Assembly: GCA_964017185.1 (NCBI GenBank)
Contig: OZ024873.1
Span: 49,958,760-50,022,759 of the forward strand
Direction: 5' to 3'
DNA length: 64,000 bases
Origin: Rugalucina vietnamica
Lineage: Eukaryota; Mollusca; Bivalvia; Lucinida; Lucinidae
Made by a program: the position numbers and the translations under genes. This document shows, in pieces, positions 1-12,296 of this stretch (positions are counted from its first letter, which is position 1; every line of letters begins with the position of its first letter). The notes beneath the pieces are model-generated. The model had not been told where the DNA came from. It was given only the letters and a program-made list of their open reading frames with translations, and ran no database searches.

Positions 1-9
1 TTATATAAA

Positions 10-735
10 GCATCTATAGGAAGGGGGAACCAAGATGGCCACCATGCACATATATGGTAAAAACCCTTCAAAATTCTGCTCCGGAACTGTGGACTGATTT
101 CATCGAAACTTTGCATGAAGCATCGACGACTCAAGTACTACAATGTATACATGTATATAAATCATGGCCCTGTGATGACCTTGACTTACTTTACGGCAAG
201 GTCAACATAGGTCGCCTATGCATTTGAATGGGGGGAAACTGTTAAAATGTCATTTAAAGGGAAAATCTTGCAGCAAATAAGCAGTAGGAGTAAATTTCAA
301 TGATTCTGAAAAGAAATGGACACCAGGGGCACATCTGGCCCAACCTGGAGCAACATACACGTACATGTATATTACCATAATATTCAAACATCTTCTATGA
401 AACCGATTGGACAATCAAAGCCAAATTTTATATTAAGCATCTATAGGAAGGGGGGACCAACGTTTATATAAATAATACAGGTCACATGACCAAGATGGCC
501 GCCATGTCCATATATGGTAAAAACCCTTCAAATCTCTTCTGCTCCGGAACTGGTTTACCGATTTCAACGACACTTTGCACGAAGCATCGATGACTCAAGT
601 TCTACAATGTATATATAAATCATGACCCTATGATGTCCTTGACATATTTTAGGACAAGGTAAACTTGGGGCGCCCATGTATTCGAACGGGTAAAACTTTT
701 AAAATGTAATTTGAAGGGAAATTCTTGCATGCAAT
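10..735. repeat. tandem direct duplication, two units of about 270-300 bp
   Basis: The stretch from AAGCATCTATAGGAAGG at about 19 to CTTGCA near 270 is repeated from about 436 to 730 with the same word order: CAAGATGGCC, CATATATGGTAAAAACCC, CTGCTCCGGAACTG, GACTCAAGT, AATCATG and TTAAAATGT. The second unit has an extra 28 bases near its start. No coding potential is seen. Confidence 0.75.
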
Positions 736-1415
736 GTGCAGTTTTGCCTCAAACATGCATCTGAAAGAATAATGTTCAGTAGTGACGATTGCCTATAGGC
801 TATCAAAGTATATGACAGAGGTGCACCATGCCGGGGATTTTTGTAGACATATATTTTATGAAACCCAGTACCCTAAGCTACTAAATGCCGCTTGTTAGCA
901 CTCTGGCTGCCGGGGCTTTATCGTGCCAGAGCGTGTTACGTACGTTACCGATGTATGATTTTTAAATTCAAGCTGCTAAGGGGATCACCAAAATTTATGA
1001 CAAAAAACAAATATTTGACAAGAACTTTATTTTTAAATATGTAGCAGAGATGTTACCTAATCTAACAGGACCAAATTCGATAATGTGTAGATTTCATGAC
1101 TACTTGTACAACAGAAGTAACGTAAATAACCCATGTAATTTGGCATCTCCACCGTGTTTCGTTTCTTATAGAATATAGCTTAGACCAAATACCACAATAC
1201 AATTTATATTATACATGTAGTTATTTACAGTGCTTGCCCTTTAAAATGACATATAGAAGAGCTCTCTGTGACCTTCCATCACTCCACAGATGCTGATTGT
1301 CTTCCCCTACCCCCATTTAAATAGTATGCCAATTAATAAACATTTCCCAGCAGAAACAGAACAAAGACACTTCCTTTCCCGAAAAACATTCCAGTTTTCG
1401 AAATAAAACTTCCAT

Positions 1416-1800
1416 AGGTATTAAAAGCACACAAAAATCAACTACAGACAATGCTTCTTGATAATGGTAACATATTTTACGTAATGTCATGGTTATGTAT
1501 GTAACAGTTTTGTATTTTCACTATAGAATCATATACTTTATGATTAATTGTAGATTATCATTTGTCTCTCACAGTTATTTCAATTAAGAAATTAAATTTA
1601 TTGAATATCTATCCTAAATGGTATTAAAATCACACAAAATTAACTACAGACCATGCTTCATGATAATGGTAACATATTTTACATAATGGCATGGTAACGT
1701 ACGTAACAATTTTGTATTTTATCTATAGAATCAAATACTTGTAATTTATAGCAGATTATCAGTCTTCTTTTATAATTATTTCAATTACCAAATTAAACTA
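1416..1800. repeat. tandem direct duplication, units of about 180-200 bp
   Basis: GGTATTAAAAGCACACAAA at about 1417 and GGTATTAAAATCACACAAA at 1620 start two units that share CTACAGAC, GATAATGGTAACATATTTTA, TTTTGTATTTT and TATTTCAATTA in order. Divergence is moderate. Confidence 0.7.
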
Positions 1801-2162
1801 AAATATGTCATAAAATGAATGAAATGAGAGTTAAAAGGGCAACAATCGCTCACCTGATAACAATTAAGTCTGAAAAAGGATTAAATTAGTAACAGGAATG
1901 GAATAAAATTTATTTGTTGCCGTTCTATTCTGCTAAAATACAAAATACAAAAATCACATTATTGTATAGTTCTATTATGATCGTAGACTCGCGTCACAGA
2001 TTTACAGTTTTAAAACTGAATGACTCGCCTGTTGCGATTGGTCAAATACATTCACTTCCTTCATAATGTTAATGGTAAAGCTGTGACGTCAGTCTACTAC
2101 GATGGGTATAATAAATCATACGTATCAAATTGACCAAAAAGTGAAGGCTCTAAAGAATATTA

Positions 2163-2240
2163 TATTAGCTGAGTGAGCAGCTATTTCACTAAAGGTGGCC
2201 ATACAACTACCTGAACATAACTTAACTACTTCCGTGTGAC
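2163..2240 (-). repeat. fragment of retrotransposon 3' tail (RT-A), minus strand
   Basis: GAGCAGCTATTTCACTAAAG and GGTGGCC read as the reverse complement of the segment found at 16990-17040 and 49180-49235 (GGCCACCTATTGGGAAAATA then GCTGCTCATTC). Diverged and short. Confidence 0.45.
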
Positions 2241-2439
2241 TTCAGAAATCGACACCAAAACCTAAAACAAATACATGTAGGACCACAAAAGACATACAAC
2301 CTTGGGACGTTTGTGAAGCTATGTAAAATTATGTATTCATGTGGATTTGCTCTTAAAATGCACCCATTCTTTTCACAATAAAACGAAAACTACACCACCG
2401 ATACAGCCTGCATATGTTTTCTAAGTATTAGTGCCTAAT

Positions 2440-2530
2440 TGTCAATTTAATTTTTTTCCCACCTCGGTGTTTGGAGCGTGAATTTCTTTCTGATTGCGCC
2501 TTTTCCTGACCATTGCCTACTTGTACCTTT
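2440..2530 (+). repeat. fragment of retrotransposon 3' tail (RT-A)
   Basis: CCCACCTCGGTGTTTGGAG, TTTCTGATTGCGCCTTTTCC and GCCTACTTGTACCTTTTT are the terminal 80 bp of the element ends at 17150 and 49346. Confidence 0.7.
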
Positions 2531-2904
2531 TTAGGATCACAGGTAACCCAACTGAAACTACTGACTGACTGACCATCTGATTACTGGTTAAACGCTTAGG
2601 TCTGAGCCTGCATACATGTATGTGATGAGCTTCTGGTGTGGAAGCAGGAGATTTGGATTTCATTTCAGGGGGATTTGGGTCTACTTCAGGGAGATTTTGT
2701 GTTGGCATCGTAAATGCGTGATTTTGCGTGTTTTCCTGCAACTTCACCATGTTTTCTGTCAAATTTGAATGAATTTGCATTCACCTATTTCCCTGCCTGT
2801 CCAGCAAAAGTGGTTAAGTCAAGCCATAATTCATATATATAAGTCTCAATGGTTTAGTTGGGTGGCTATATTTGAAGCAATTTTTGGATGTCAGGACGTC
2901 CAAA

Positions 2905-2985
2905 TTTTGGTATAAGTCCCATAAAATGGAGGCAACGTCCCGACATAACCAGGACGCTAAACATCAATTCAAACAAAGAAACCTT
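2905..2985 (+). repeat. SINE 3' tail remnant (CCCATAAAATGGAGGCAACG type)
   Basis: CCCATAAAATGGAGGCAACG followed by TCCCGACATAACC and GCTAAAC plus an ATTCAAACAAAG end. The same word order occurs at 37470-37550 and, more diverged, at 43220-43312 and 53800-53884. The tRNA-like head is missing. Confidence 0.5.
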
Positions 2986-4312
2986 GGAGCAAAAACAGAC
3001 TGCCATATGAGCCTCAGTTGACTGAGGAAGACCACGAAGGGTCTGGCCCCAGCCCAGCCTACTTAAACAATATTTCCAGACATGCCAGTAATGCGAATTT
3101 TCATTCCTGACTTACATATGAACATGTACTTCTTACAGAAGTTCAAATAAGATATTGAAGGTGCTACAGAATGGCCACACTTACAAATTCGCCATTTTAC
3201 GTGTAACATGTTTTGTCTTGTTCTCAAGCGCAGCTTATGCCGTAGTTCAAAGGAGATGCGATCAAAGATATAAGCTCTAGAGTGACCATAGTACTTTCAA
3301 CCATTAATATTATACATTTGCATGGAAACCGGAATTCTGTTGTGATCTGGTTCTTCCGTATGCGTTCAAACTGCAGAACTGTATCCGTCTAAATTAAAGA
3401 CATGTAGCTTGCGGTATCGCAGACAGTAAATGCGCAAAATGACAAATTTTCGTTATAAAGAGGACAGCTATTAAGTGTTTTCTGTCTCATAACCACCATT
3501 GTTGGTTGCTACTGATTGTTTTAAAGTGATGGTTTGGATTAAATTCTTATTTGATGTTAGATGGAATAGATATAATATATATCCTTTGTTGCCGTTTTTG
3601 TGTTTTGTCGTATACTTGTAGACAATTCACGGTAAAGAAAGTTTCAAACAACCAAGTTCTCACTCCTGGACTCGACTCTGTACAACTAGGTCACCACGCT
3701 CTCCACTGTGTATCTTGGTTCAGAATTAAGTAGTGACTACTATAGCATTGTCGTCATTAGCAACCTAATATTGTTGGGTTTTGCAGATTTCATGCAAGTA
3801 TCCATCTTTCACCAACCATCCAATGCATGTAAGGTGTATAACCAATCAAAAGGAACACAGCCTCAAGGAGTTGCACTGAATGTTGTTCTCAATGGAGAAG
3901 AACGCTCGTTTAGCACTGCCACTCTCTGTCTTACCACATCGGTTCGGTATAATTACATGTATAATCATTTATTATTTCACTGACAAAGTACATTTTGCCA
4001 ACATTTTTTCAGCAGTCACATTTAAGCAAACATATAAGAGTTTCTTTTATGCGTAATACAAAACACATAATGGTCTAATATTACAAGATCATGTGTAGTT
4101 TCCTGCAGAAAATTCCAATTTAGAATGCAACAAATAAATATGGCGAAGATTGATTGTTCTGTTGTATTGAAAGACTGATTAGAATATAAAAGGATGACCA
4201 AAAAAACACTGAAACCATTTAGAGCCAAATTCTGAAATCTAAGATGTGTTTAATTTTTGTTCAGATTCGTAAGCGTTTAGAAATCTCAGTCGTTTTTGTA
4301 TGAGTGGAAATG

Positions 4313-5010
4313 ACTTAACGACACATACCGTTATCTACGTTACCATATAACAAGACACTAGGTGACATGCATTAAGATGGCGCTGTGTTAGTATTAAGCT
4401 TGTGACCATTAAAACAATGGCGAATTTAAACTTAAAATGCGTAATTGAATTGAGTTTTTCACCCAATGACCCTTCAAGAAACTATATTATGTATTTTCAA
4501 ATATGTATATGTCAAATACATGTATGCAGTCAAGCAATCCACTTGAGCGAAACAAGTTTCACTCAATGGGATACAGTTGCAAACAAAGTCCAAACATTGT
4601 TGGTTAAATAATTTGGACAGCAGACTTACTTGCAAACACTAAATTCATTATTTCGAAGCAAATCCTCACAACTTATTTCACCTCAGCCCTCTGTATGAAG
4701 GGACTGTCTTTATGGTATCTTGCCGTTATGTACGTTACCAATGACAAACCACTCGGTAACAATCAATAGATGCCATAAGTTTACCATTTAGACAATGCCA
4801 AGTTTAAACTAGAGTGTATCGTTGAATTGTAATATTCCCCAGTGTCCTTTTGAGAATGACTAAGTATGATTTAGTTTTACACGTAAATATATGTATAGTG
4901 GCAAGTGGGGACGACACACGTTTCAATATATGACATGCAGCTGCAAACAAAGTACAAACTTTTGAGTGAACTAATTCGGATAACAGACTTTATTCAAAAA
5001 TATTTCCACA
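4313..5010. repeat. direct duplication, units of about 350 bp
   Basis: Two diverged units start with CCGTTATCTACGTTACCAT (about 4330) and CCGTTATGTACGTTACCAAT (about 4725) and share AATGGCGAATTTAAAC-like, TGCAAACAAAGTCCAAAC-like and AACAGACTT-like words. Part of the larger element proposed at 783-5440. Confidence 0.5.
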
Positions 5011-5498
5011 CAATCAGTTTGTTCATTTGCGTTAGAAATTCGATGTACTGTTTGTTCATATGGAACGTCTACTGCATATTTTGTTACATACGTTACCATA
5101 CATGGTACAATGAATTATGTTCATAGAAAAGCATCTGTTTTAGCATATTTTTCCTATTTGCTAATTTTTGTGTTTGTTTAAACACAAAACTTCATAAAAA
5201 ATTACCAAACGTAGATTTTATGGCGATTCTTATGAAATTGGCAACATGTCACGTACGTAACGCATTCAAAAGGCCGCTACGTCCAAACGCCCCAACGGTC
5301 AGAGTGCTAACAAGTGTCATTTTGAAGGGAATTGGATGGGCTTTCAGAAAATTATACCCTACAAAAATCCCCGGCATGGTGCACCAGGGTCTATTGGCTC
5401 CACAACGTCTACTAGAAAACGTCACGAAATTCGACTAAGAGTTGTTAGCATACTGCGACCCAGAGCGAGAAAAGATTTCCTATCTTTTTAATCTTATT

Positions 5499-5696
5499 TG
5501 AGCCGCTGCACAAGAGAACCAACAATCTGCATATGCGAAAACAAAGAGCGCCTTTGTTTTCGCTACACGGATAGTAATTCCTCTTCTTTCTAAATGCGAA
5601 TTTTCAAGCTTCTAGTCATCTTCTGTAGCTGTACAGGCCGGTTTGTGTCAGACCTGGTCGGAAACCAAATTGTTGGTTTTCCAATGCACAGGCTCA
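5499..5696. mobile_element. HP-2 palindromic MITE, copy 1 (heart deleted)
   Basis: HP-2 runs from TGAGCC(G) to GGCTCA, with the words GGGAAAACCAACAA, GCGAAAACAAAGGCGC, a palindromic heart, GCGCCTTTGTTTTCGC, ATTTCAAGCTTCTAG, ACAGGCCGGTTTGTGTCAGA, CCTGGTCGGAAACC. Here the heart is reduced to GAGCGCCTTTG. No coding capacity. Confidence 0.75.
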
Positions 5697-6225
5697 AATT
5701 TTGCATTTCAAACCCAATGAATCAATCAAACGTTAACTAAACATACGTAAGAAACACGAATTTACTATTTCTTCATGTGAGATTATCAGCATAATTTGTT
5801 AGAATTTTGCCATCAAATGATACAGGCCGACCCAAGCAAAGGTTTCACAAAATATGATGTTCCATCGATTCGATATGAAAATATGTGCAGCTTTATTAAT
5901 ACCTAGCGTCTGCAAATAAAGCAAAAATTTTAAAATGAACCAGAAGCACCAGTCATTATTGCAGCGTACACTTTTGACTACTTTCTCATGTAAAATGTGT
6001 GAAATTACATGTACGTTAGATTTTCTTTTATCCTACCCAACTAATCTTGATCATTTGTAGTTGTCTGTCATCTGCCGTATGATTGCGTAGATCCTGAACA
6101 GAGATATTAAATGCTTTTGCAATCTAAATTTTCCACCTTGACTTACTGAGTCTGCGTGTCTAATAAAGCAGTTTGACCCGTTAAACGAAACACTTTTCAC
6201 CTACCAGACTGTCTGCGTCAATATG

Positions 6226-6418
6226 TGAGCCGCCCCAATCTGCACAGGCGAAAACAAAGGCGCAGATCAGCGCCTTTGTTTTCGCTACATGGATAGTACA
6301 TGCACAATTCCTCTACTTTCTAAATCCAAATTTCGAGTCTCTAGCCATCTTCTGTGCTTGTAAAGGCCGCTTTGTGTCAGACCTGTTCGGAAACCACATT
6401 GTTGGTTAGGTGGCTCAT
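6226..6418. mobile_element. HP-2 MITE, copy 2
   Basis: Starts TGAGCCGCCCC, ends GGTGGCTCA; short heart CGCAGATCAGCGCC. About 530 bases separate it from copy 1. Confidence 0.8.
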
Positions 6419-6998
6419 GTACAGTGTAAGTGCTGCATGTATGGGTTTTACCTGCTGCAGTTGGGTTTTCTATTACTGTATGGTTCCATCGAACATTCCT
6501 ACTAGAAAAGATTTCAGGCATGTGCAATTTTACGGCTTTGACAATGGAAAAATCACGGGCCTTTGAGGGGAAGGACTGTAAATTTTATCATATATATGAC
6601 GTCGCTGTTTTCCTGTGGATAACGTCATGTAATAAAAAAAGTGTTATGATCGCATGAATAGAATAGAACAAAATATATTTTATTGCTCGCTTGCACATGT
6701 ACCAAACATGTTAAAGGCAATCTGCATGTAACATACATACAATACGATACAAACAAAATTTACAAACATGTACATATATATTATATTGAAAATATTACTA
6801 AATGGTTTAGAGCATAATTATGAGACATTGACTGTTTTCGTTTAATTTTCAGAGACTGAATGTCACAGGGCATAATTTCGATACTAACAGTGCATGCGTA
6901 CCTGATCAGTGACTCACCAAGTCCCAATCAAACATTGTTCTCGCCTTTTGCTGTATTTATGCTGACCAAGGTGACCCATACCGCACAGAAATGATTTT

Positions 6999-7242
6999 AG
7001 CTGCGACGCGAGAAAACAAGTCTTTGGGGTCTTGTCTTTCCGACAAGGTCTGGCACAAACCGGTCTGTGCAGCTACAGAAGACAGAAGCTTGAAATTTCG
7101 GATTTTGCATGAAGAGGAATTGTACTATCCATGTAGCGAAAACAAAGGCGCTGATCAGTTGTGCAGCTACTGCACAGCTGACCTGAGCCTTTGTTTTCGT
7201 ATAGGCAAAAAAAAAAAAAAGATTTTCTCAGGACGCGGCTCA
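6999..7242. mobile_element. HP-2 MITE, copy 3
   Basis: Inverted orientation relative to copy 2. Heart GGCGCTGATCAGTTGTGCAG with its complement, right end ACGCGGCTCA. A 14-A run interrupts the right arm. Left end degenerate. Confidence 0.7.
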
Positions 7243-7860
7243 TTTCATTGTCTTATAAAGTCATAATTTGACCCGAAATAACCTCTTGTCCGCAAAGAGG
7301 GGTCGGTCGTGCTATGGGAAAATATCTATTTTCGTCAGTGAATTTGTCCACTGATCATATCTAAACTTTTTTTTTTCTCAAAAAATATTTATATCACCAA
7401 GAACCTCAGAGACTCAGTTCTTGGAATTATCCACAAAGTGTGTTACATTTATAGAATAGAAATACTCAGCTAACGTATGCAGAAAAGTTGGTGTCAAATG
7501 ACGTTAACGTCAAAAAATGCGATAGCGACTTGGTTTTCTGTCGATGTCTCCAAACCTTTCTACCTTTTTCCTAATAAATGAATTTTGATCGTTGAAAAGT
7601 GCGAGATCTTATTATAGTTTAAAATCTTGCCGCTGATTATGGTTTTGCGCAGCGAATTTTTGTATGGATGACGATGGGAAAAATACATGTCAAAATCTTG
7701 ATCTATGTGTGTCCTGATAGGACCTGCAAAAATTATGAAAATCGGTCAGCAAATAAAGTTTTATTTGCCAACAGGAATTTTGAATTTTGAATATTTACCT
7801 CCCTTCCATGAGATTTTTGTACAGAATATCTCGATTCAAAATGTTTTGACTTTTTTGTTT

Positions 7861-7914
<54 letters not shown>
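7861..7914. repeat. poly(T) run, about 54 T
   Basis: Uninterrupted T run. It gives lysine- or phenylalanine-rich open frames on both strands that are not genes. A likely site for length polymorphism or assembly error. Confidence 0.9.
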
Positions 7915-8034
7915 CACTTGCACTTGCAAGTTGCGACAAAATAACTGCTAAATTGTGCCATGAAAATAATTCATTAACATTTGAACAGCTGTAAAATATC
8001 TGCGAAAAACCATTATCAGACACTAGGAAACTTA

Positions 8035-8265
8035 CTTTAGTATTTTTGTTCTTATTGAAAACTTTTTTACACACTTTTTGCAAAAAGTCCACGTTTTTCA
8101 CCTGAAAATTGCATATTTGCATCTTTAGAAACGAAACCCACAAAGTCTATAAGCACGGTGTGGTTTCGTTTCTAAAGATGCAAATATGCAATTTTCAGGT
8201 GAAAAACGTGGACTTTGCAAAAAGTTTGTAATAAGTTTTCAATAAGAACAAAAATACTAAAGTTA
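8035..8265. repeat. near-perfect inverted repeat, arms about 105 bp
   Basis: ACTTTAGTATTTTTGTTCTT through CACCTGAAAATTGCATATT and ATCTTTAGAAACGAAACC returns inverted after a spacer of about 13 bases, ending AAGAACAAAAATACTAAAGT. The arms differ by a few small indels (CACACTTTTTG against CTTTG). Confidence 0.85.
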
Positions 8266-8406
8266 TTACGTTAAAGTCTATAGCACGTTAACGTAATACC
8301 ACGCTCCAGAGGCGGGAACCGGAGTTTGACTTCTTTAATCATAGATCATGTTTGACAGGTCTGACACCTTCTCGGTAGACCTACATCATCGTAAATCACA
8401 CACAAA

Positions 8407-8642
8407 CGAGCCACCTCGTGGGAAAACCAGCAATGTGGTTTCCGAACAGGTCCTACACAAACCGACCTGTACAAGCACAGAAAAGAGCTAGAAGCTTGAA
8501 ATTTCGGATATAAGTAGAAGAGGAATTGTACTATCCGAGTAGCGAAAACAAAGGCGCTGATCAGCTTCGCAGTTACTGCGAAGCTGATCTGCTCCTTTGT
8601 TTTCGCCTATGCAGATTGTTGATTTTCCCATGTGGTGGCTCA
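8407..8642. mobile_element. HP-2 MITE, copy 4
   Basis: GAGCCACCTCGTGGGAAAACC at the left, heart CTGATCAGCTTCGCAGTTAC with complement, right end GTGGTGGCTCA. Nearly full length. Confidence 0.85.
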
Positions 8643-8878
8643 TTTAACATCATAGCGCATAATTATGCTCTAATTTATGACGGATGAATTTTTATTACCG
8701 CTAAGGTGTCGCCAGATTTATGCGGAGACGTTAGCTTAGTCTAAACGTAAGGGCGACCGCCCGTAACGCGAAGACCTCCGACGGCTACAAATCTATCAAG
8801 ATTTCACTTGCGAACTTACGAATATTTAAAAATGACTTCGCTAAAACATTTAAAGGAAAATCGTATGTAAGTCGGCAT

Positions 8879-9596
8879 GGTGGGATCCATGACATTTCGT
8901 CTAAAACCAGTTCGTCTAAAGGACATTTCGTCTAAAGGACATTTCGTCTAAAAGACATTTCGTCTGAAGGACATTTCGTCTAAATATCATTTCGTCTAAT
9001 GGACATTTCGTCTAATACGACATTTCGTCTTAGAAAACTTCTAAAATTCGTCTAAAACTCGTCTGAAACATAAATGATAAGGAAAATATTTTTGAACAAC
9101 ATAAGAGATCAATTTCATGACATTTAATCGCTCAAATTGCAGACTATCCCGTAGACAATCCATGTATTCTATAGTAAAAATGGTATAGTAAAATTTAACA
9201 GCCAAAGGCAGATAGTATGAGCCATATACATGTAGTATGAGCCATATTGTGCAATTCTGTGCATATTGTGCAAAGTCAAATAATAAAATCATTGTTTAGG
9301 AATTGTTTCTACAATGTATGTTTTAATACTCGGAAAGTTCTAACTGATCCAAAAGGATCGAAAGAAAATATGATTTGCACTAATGTCTGTGTAAAACAAA
9401 AGATAAACAAATTATAGACCTACCACTTTGATTAATATTGATTTAAAGTAGGGTGCGACATTTGGTCTAAAATTCTTAATTTTTCTTAACTTTGTTTTGA
9501 CCAAATATCGCACCTGCTTGATTTTGAGACGAATTGTCCATTAGACGAAATGTCCTTTAGACGAAATTGTTTAAGACGAAATGTCCTGCACCCGGC
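8879..9596. mobile_element. foldback element with GGACATTTCGTCTAAA arms
   Basis: The left arm has at least eight tandem units of about 16-17 bp (GGACATTTCGTCTAAA variants) between 8890 and 9060. The right arm has the same units inverted (TTTAGACGAAATGTCC) at about 9525-9590. The roughly 460-bp middle is AT-rich and codes for nothing recognisable. Confidence 0.7.
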
Positions 9597-9769
9597 TTGG
9601 TGATATACCTAGTATGCATCTCCCTGTAGTGGCATCCAACCAATGTACACTGACAGAATTTTCTTGTAGTCATCCACCTGCTGGTCATGTTGCAAGAAAG
9701 TTATACAAAAGTATCATGCCAGTATTACCATGCCAGTATCATGTTTGTGCTTAAAATTACTTAAAAACA

Positions 9770-9961
9770 GCAATTTACTGATATTATGCAAGACTTTCAT
9801 GACACGAGTGTAAACTGATACTAGCAAGGTCCTGTACCGAACCGAGTAGTAGTTATGCCACCAATTTACTGATATTATGCAAGACTTTTATGACACGAGT
9901 GCAAACATGATACTAGCGAGGTCCTGTAATAGTATCGAACCGAGTAGTAGTTATGCCACCT
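9770..9961. repeat. tandem duplication of about 95 bp
   Basis: CAATTTACTGATATTATGCA ... GTAGTAGTTATGCCACC occurs twice head to tail (about 9770-9863 and 9862-9961); the second unit has a short insertion near AATAGTATCG. Confidence 0.8.
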
Positions 9962-10709
9962 TCGCTAAAAATGACTTGTATATGTGAAATACCTTGTATG
10001 TTGTTAATTCAACAAAGAGAATAAAGGTTTTGTCTGTCTGTCTGTCTGTCAGTAAGGCGAACATACCCGTTATTAACGTATGACGTTTACGCCCTTGCCA
10101 CTGTTAACACAATATTTTGTTTTAGCTTTTCTACCCTGTCCATAATAATAATTGTAATAAAATAGAAAATTTTAGAGGGTGTTGCGAAATCTTATTCATT
10201 GACGACTTTATTTGGAATTGTGCTTTGGTTTGGTGGATTTCATTGTTTATGGTGATGATCTGAACATATAAAAAATATTTTTTTTTTTTTTTTTTTTTAC
10301 ATTAACAAAATCTGTAACGTTTTATGTCTAGTCCTTAGTACACACATGCATAAATGGGGATTCAGGTTGCATGGACATGTCAACCTGATAGACAAATATG
10401 GAAAGTTTGAAGAAAGAAAACTTGGCGTACCTAGACATGTTAGAGCAGAAACAAGTTTATGGTTGGCTAGCGGTACTTTATTTTACAACAATTATGAAAA
10501 ATATGAACAATTCAATGGACGGATTTAGTGCAGTGTCACAGAATTCTTGAACAGAAAGTGTATGCAAGTCGTGTTAATGTCTTTACCGCCCTATTTTATT
10601 TCATCCATGCAGTCTTGAAAATACATTCACGTATATCCTTGCTTGGGTTTACACTTTGTGTTCTTTTGCTTTTAGCACGTTCACTACCGTGATTGACACA
10701 CCAAGAATT

Positions 10710-10956
10710 TTTTTTTGATTCAGTTTAACGTCCCTTTCAAGATTATTTCAGCTCATATGAGACGGGCCAATCAGTAGGTGGGGCGAAAACGGGAGGACCC
10801 CGAGAAAAACCACCTGACACACCCGCAAGCAGAACTTGGCTTGTCTCACATGTGGCCAGAGCGGGGCTCGAACCCACACCAGACACAGCGGTGAGATGAT
10901 CGAATGGTTAAGTGCGATAATGAAATATCAGCGCTCTTAACCACTCGGCCACGGGG
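10710..10956 (-). mobile_element. tRNA-derived SINE with conserved mollusc-type 3' domain
   Basis: Read on the minus strand: GTGGCCGAGTGGTTAAGAGC (box A), GGGTTCGAGCCCCGCTC (box B), then TTTTTCTCGGGGTCCTCCCG, GGCCCGTCTCATATGAGCTG and TCTTGAAAGGGACGTTAAAC, ending in an A-rich tail. The conserved parts resemble the Meta/Nin-type SINE domains known from molluscs (named from memory). A second tail copy is at 46740-46858. Confidence 0.75.
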
Positions 10957-11197
10957 GATTTGTCAGTGCTTTCCGGTAGCTTGAAAATATGTATATCTTC
11001 TTTCTCCAGCCATATTTTATCGCACTTACGAAGCCACGTTTTTATTTTATTGGTCTGCTTCGTGTATGGTTTTATATATGACCCAGTGCACGGTATGAAT
11101 ACATTTACCCAACATTGGTGCATTTCGTTCAACAACAGAATGTAACAGTTGATGGTGTCTGAAAACTTTCTCATTCGTAAGGATAAATTCATTTTAA

Positions 11198-11522
11198 CAT
11201 TACGAAAACTTGCCCATGCAATAAACAGAGATTTTTTAAGCTTTAAAAATTGAAAATTTTCAGCTGAAAAATTTTGATATTTTTCTTATTTTTGCTCAAA
11301 AACATAGATTGTGGGTACTCGTTAGAACCGCCTATTTTTGCTCAAAACATATATTGTGGGTACACGTTAGAACCGCCTCGACGAGGCGGTTCTAACGAGT
11401 ACCCACAATCTATGTTTTGGAGCAAAAATAAGAAAAATAGGTATACCCCTACATACCCCAGTTTTACTATATAAAAGTGGGGTTTAAGGGGGTATTCATT
11501 GCACGGACATGTTTTCCTGATG
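11198..11522. mobile_element. HP-1 palindromic MITE, copy 1 (reference copy)
   Basis: HP-1 has imperfect inverted ends CATTACGAAAACTTGCCCAT and ACGGACATGTTTTCCTGATG. Inside lie TTTTTCTTATTTTTGCTC, AAAACATAGATTGTGGGTAC, the perfect palindrome TTAGAACCGCCTCG/CGAGGCGGTTCTAA, then the complements, GGTATACCCCTGCATACCCC-like and AAAAGTGGGGTTTAAGGGGG. No transposase. Here part of the left arm is duplicated (11286-11370). Confidence 0.9.
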
Positions 11523-11626
11523 ATAATTATATTCAGTGATTTTAGTGGTAGAAATATAATTACTTTCAACACTGTGCACTAGGTCACATTCAACAGCAAC
11601 TTAAAAATGCAATATATAGAGGATAT

Positions 11627-11772
11627 TTGCTTTTTTGAGGTGAATACCAAATATATTTCATCAAGTGAGTTGAAAACATCAGAATTTTCACGAGTGCGCA
11701 GCACGAGTGAAAATTATTATGTTTTCAACTCACGAGATGAAATATATTTGGTATTCACCGAAAAAAAAGCAA
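11627..11772. repeat. inverted repeat, arms about 65 bp
   Basis: GAGGTGAATACCAAATATAT ... GTGAGTTGAAAACAT ... TTTTCACGAGTG returns inverted after GCGCAG. It could be a small MITE; ends beyond the arms were not identified. Confidence 0.7.
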
Positions 11773-12074
11773 ATTTTCTTTTTATTTTATACAATGCACA
11801 GGCATTTTCCAGTGCAGCATTTTCCAATGCACAAGGTATAGAAGGCGGTGAAAATGCAAAAACAATTTTTTTTTGAAAACACGAATAATTTTGGTACCAC
11901 ATTGTTCCTTATGTTCTAACTAAGCAAATGAATACCCACACTTTATGTTTTCGTTCATAAATAACGGAGTTATATGCGTTTGAATTTCTGAAGTGAGACA
12001 CATTTAATGACGTCAAGTAAATGGAAACGTCAGAAGTAATCCCAAAAATCTGACGTCATTACAGTGACGATATA

Positions 12075-12180
12075 GGCTGATATCAGTCACTAGTGACTTT
12101 TGATATCAGTGAGATTTGATATCAGTGAAATTTCATATCAATGAAAATACCAATTTTATCAAGTTTTGATATACATTGGG
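12075..12180. repeat. short tandem motif TGATATCAGTGAAATT
   Basis: TTTGATATCAGTGA-type units occur about four times with divergence, directly 3' of the bHLH gene's last exon. Confidence 0.5.
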
Positions 12181-12296
12181 TTTCACTGTAAAGTATAAAA
12201 TAAAATTTGGAAACGATGTTCTCTTTAACATAGTAAGTTGCACACTATGATGCATGGGCTTCCGTTCCCAAAGTTATTAAAGCACCGCCGACGAGA

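Larger units (their letters stand above)
783..5440. mobile_element. possible 4.6-kb element with long inverted termini
   Basis: The segment 805-960 recurs inverted at about 5245-5400: GGTGCACCATGCCGGGGAT, TTTTTGTAG, then CTTGTTAGCACTCTG and finally GTTACGTACGT. Between the arms the motif GTTACGTACGTTACC and close variants return many times (near 1107, 1475, 1696, 4325, 4730, 5087). Direct duplications fill much of the interior. No transposase frame is visible, so it would be non-autonomous. Boundaries and target duplication are not resolved. Confidence 0.45.

Noticed and set aside
7705-8143. 136-codon frame with a poly-lysine tract
   Set aside because: Made by the poly(T) run and the adjacent hairpin.
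11274-11572. Open frames with [20 protein letters not shown] and [11 protein letters not shown] (also 15657, 26255, 26428, 41464)
   Set aside because: They are translations of HP-1 copies and recur on both strands wherever the MITE occurs; no independent coding evidence.
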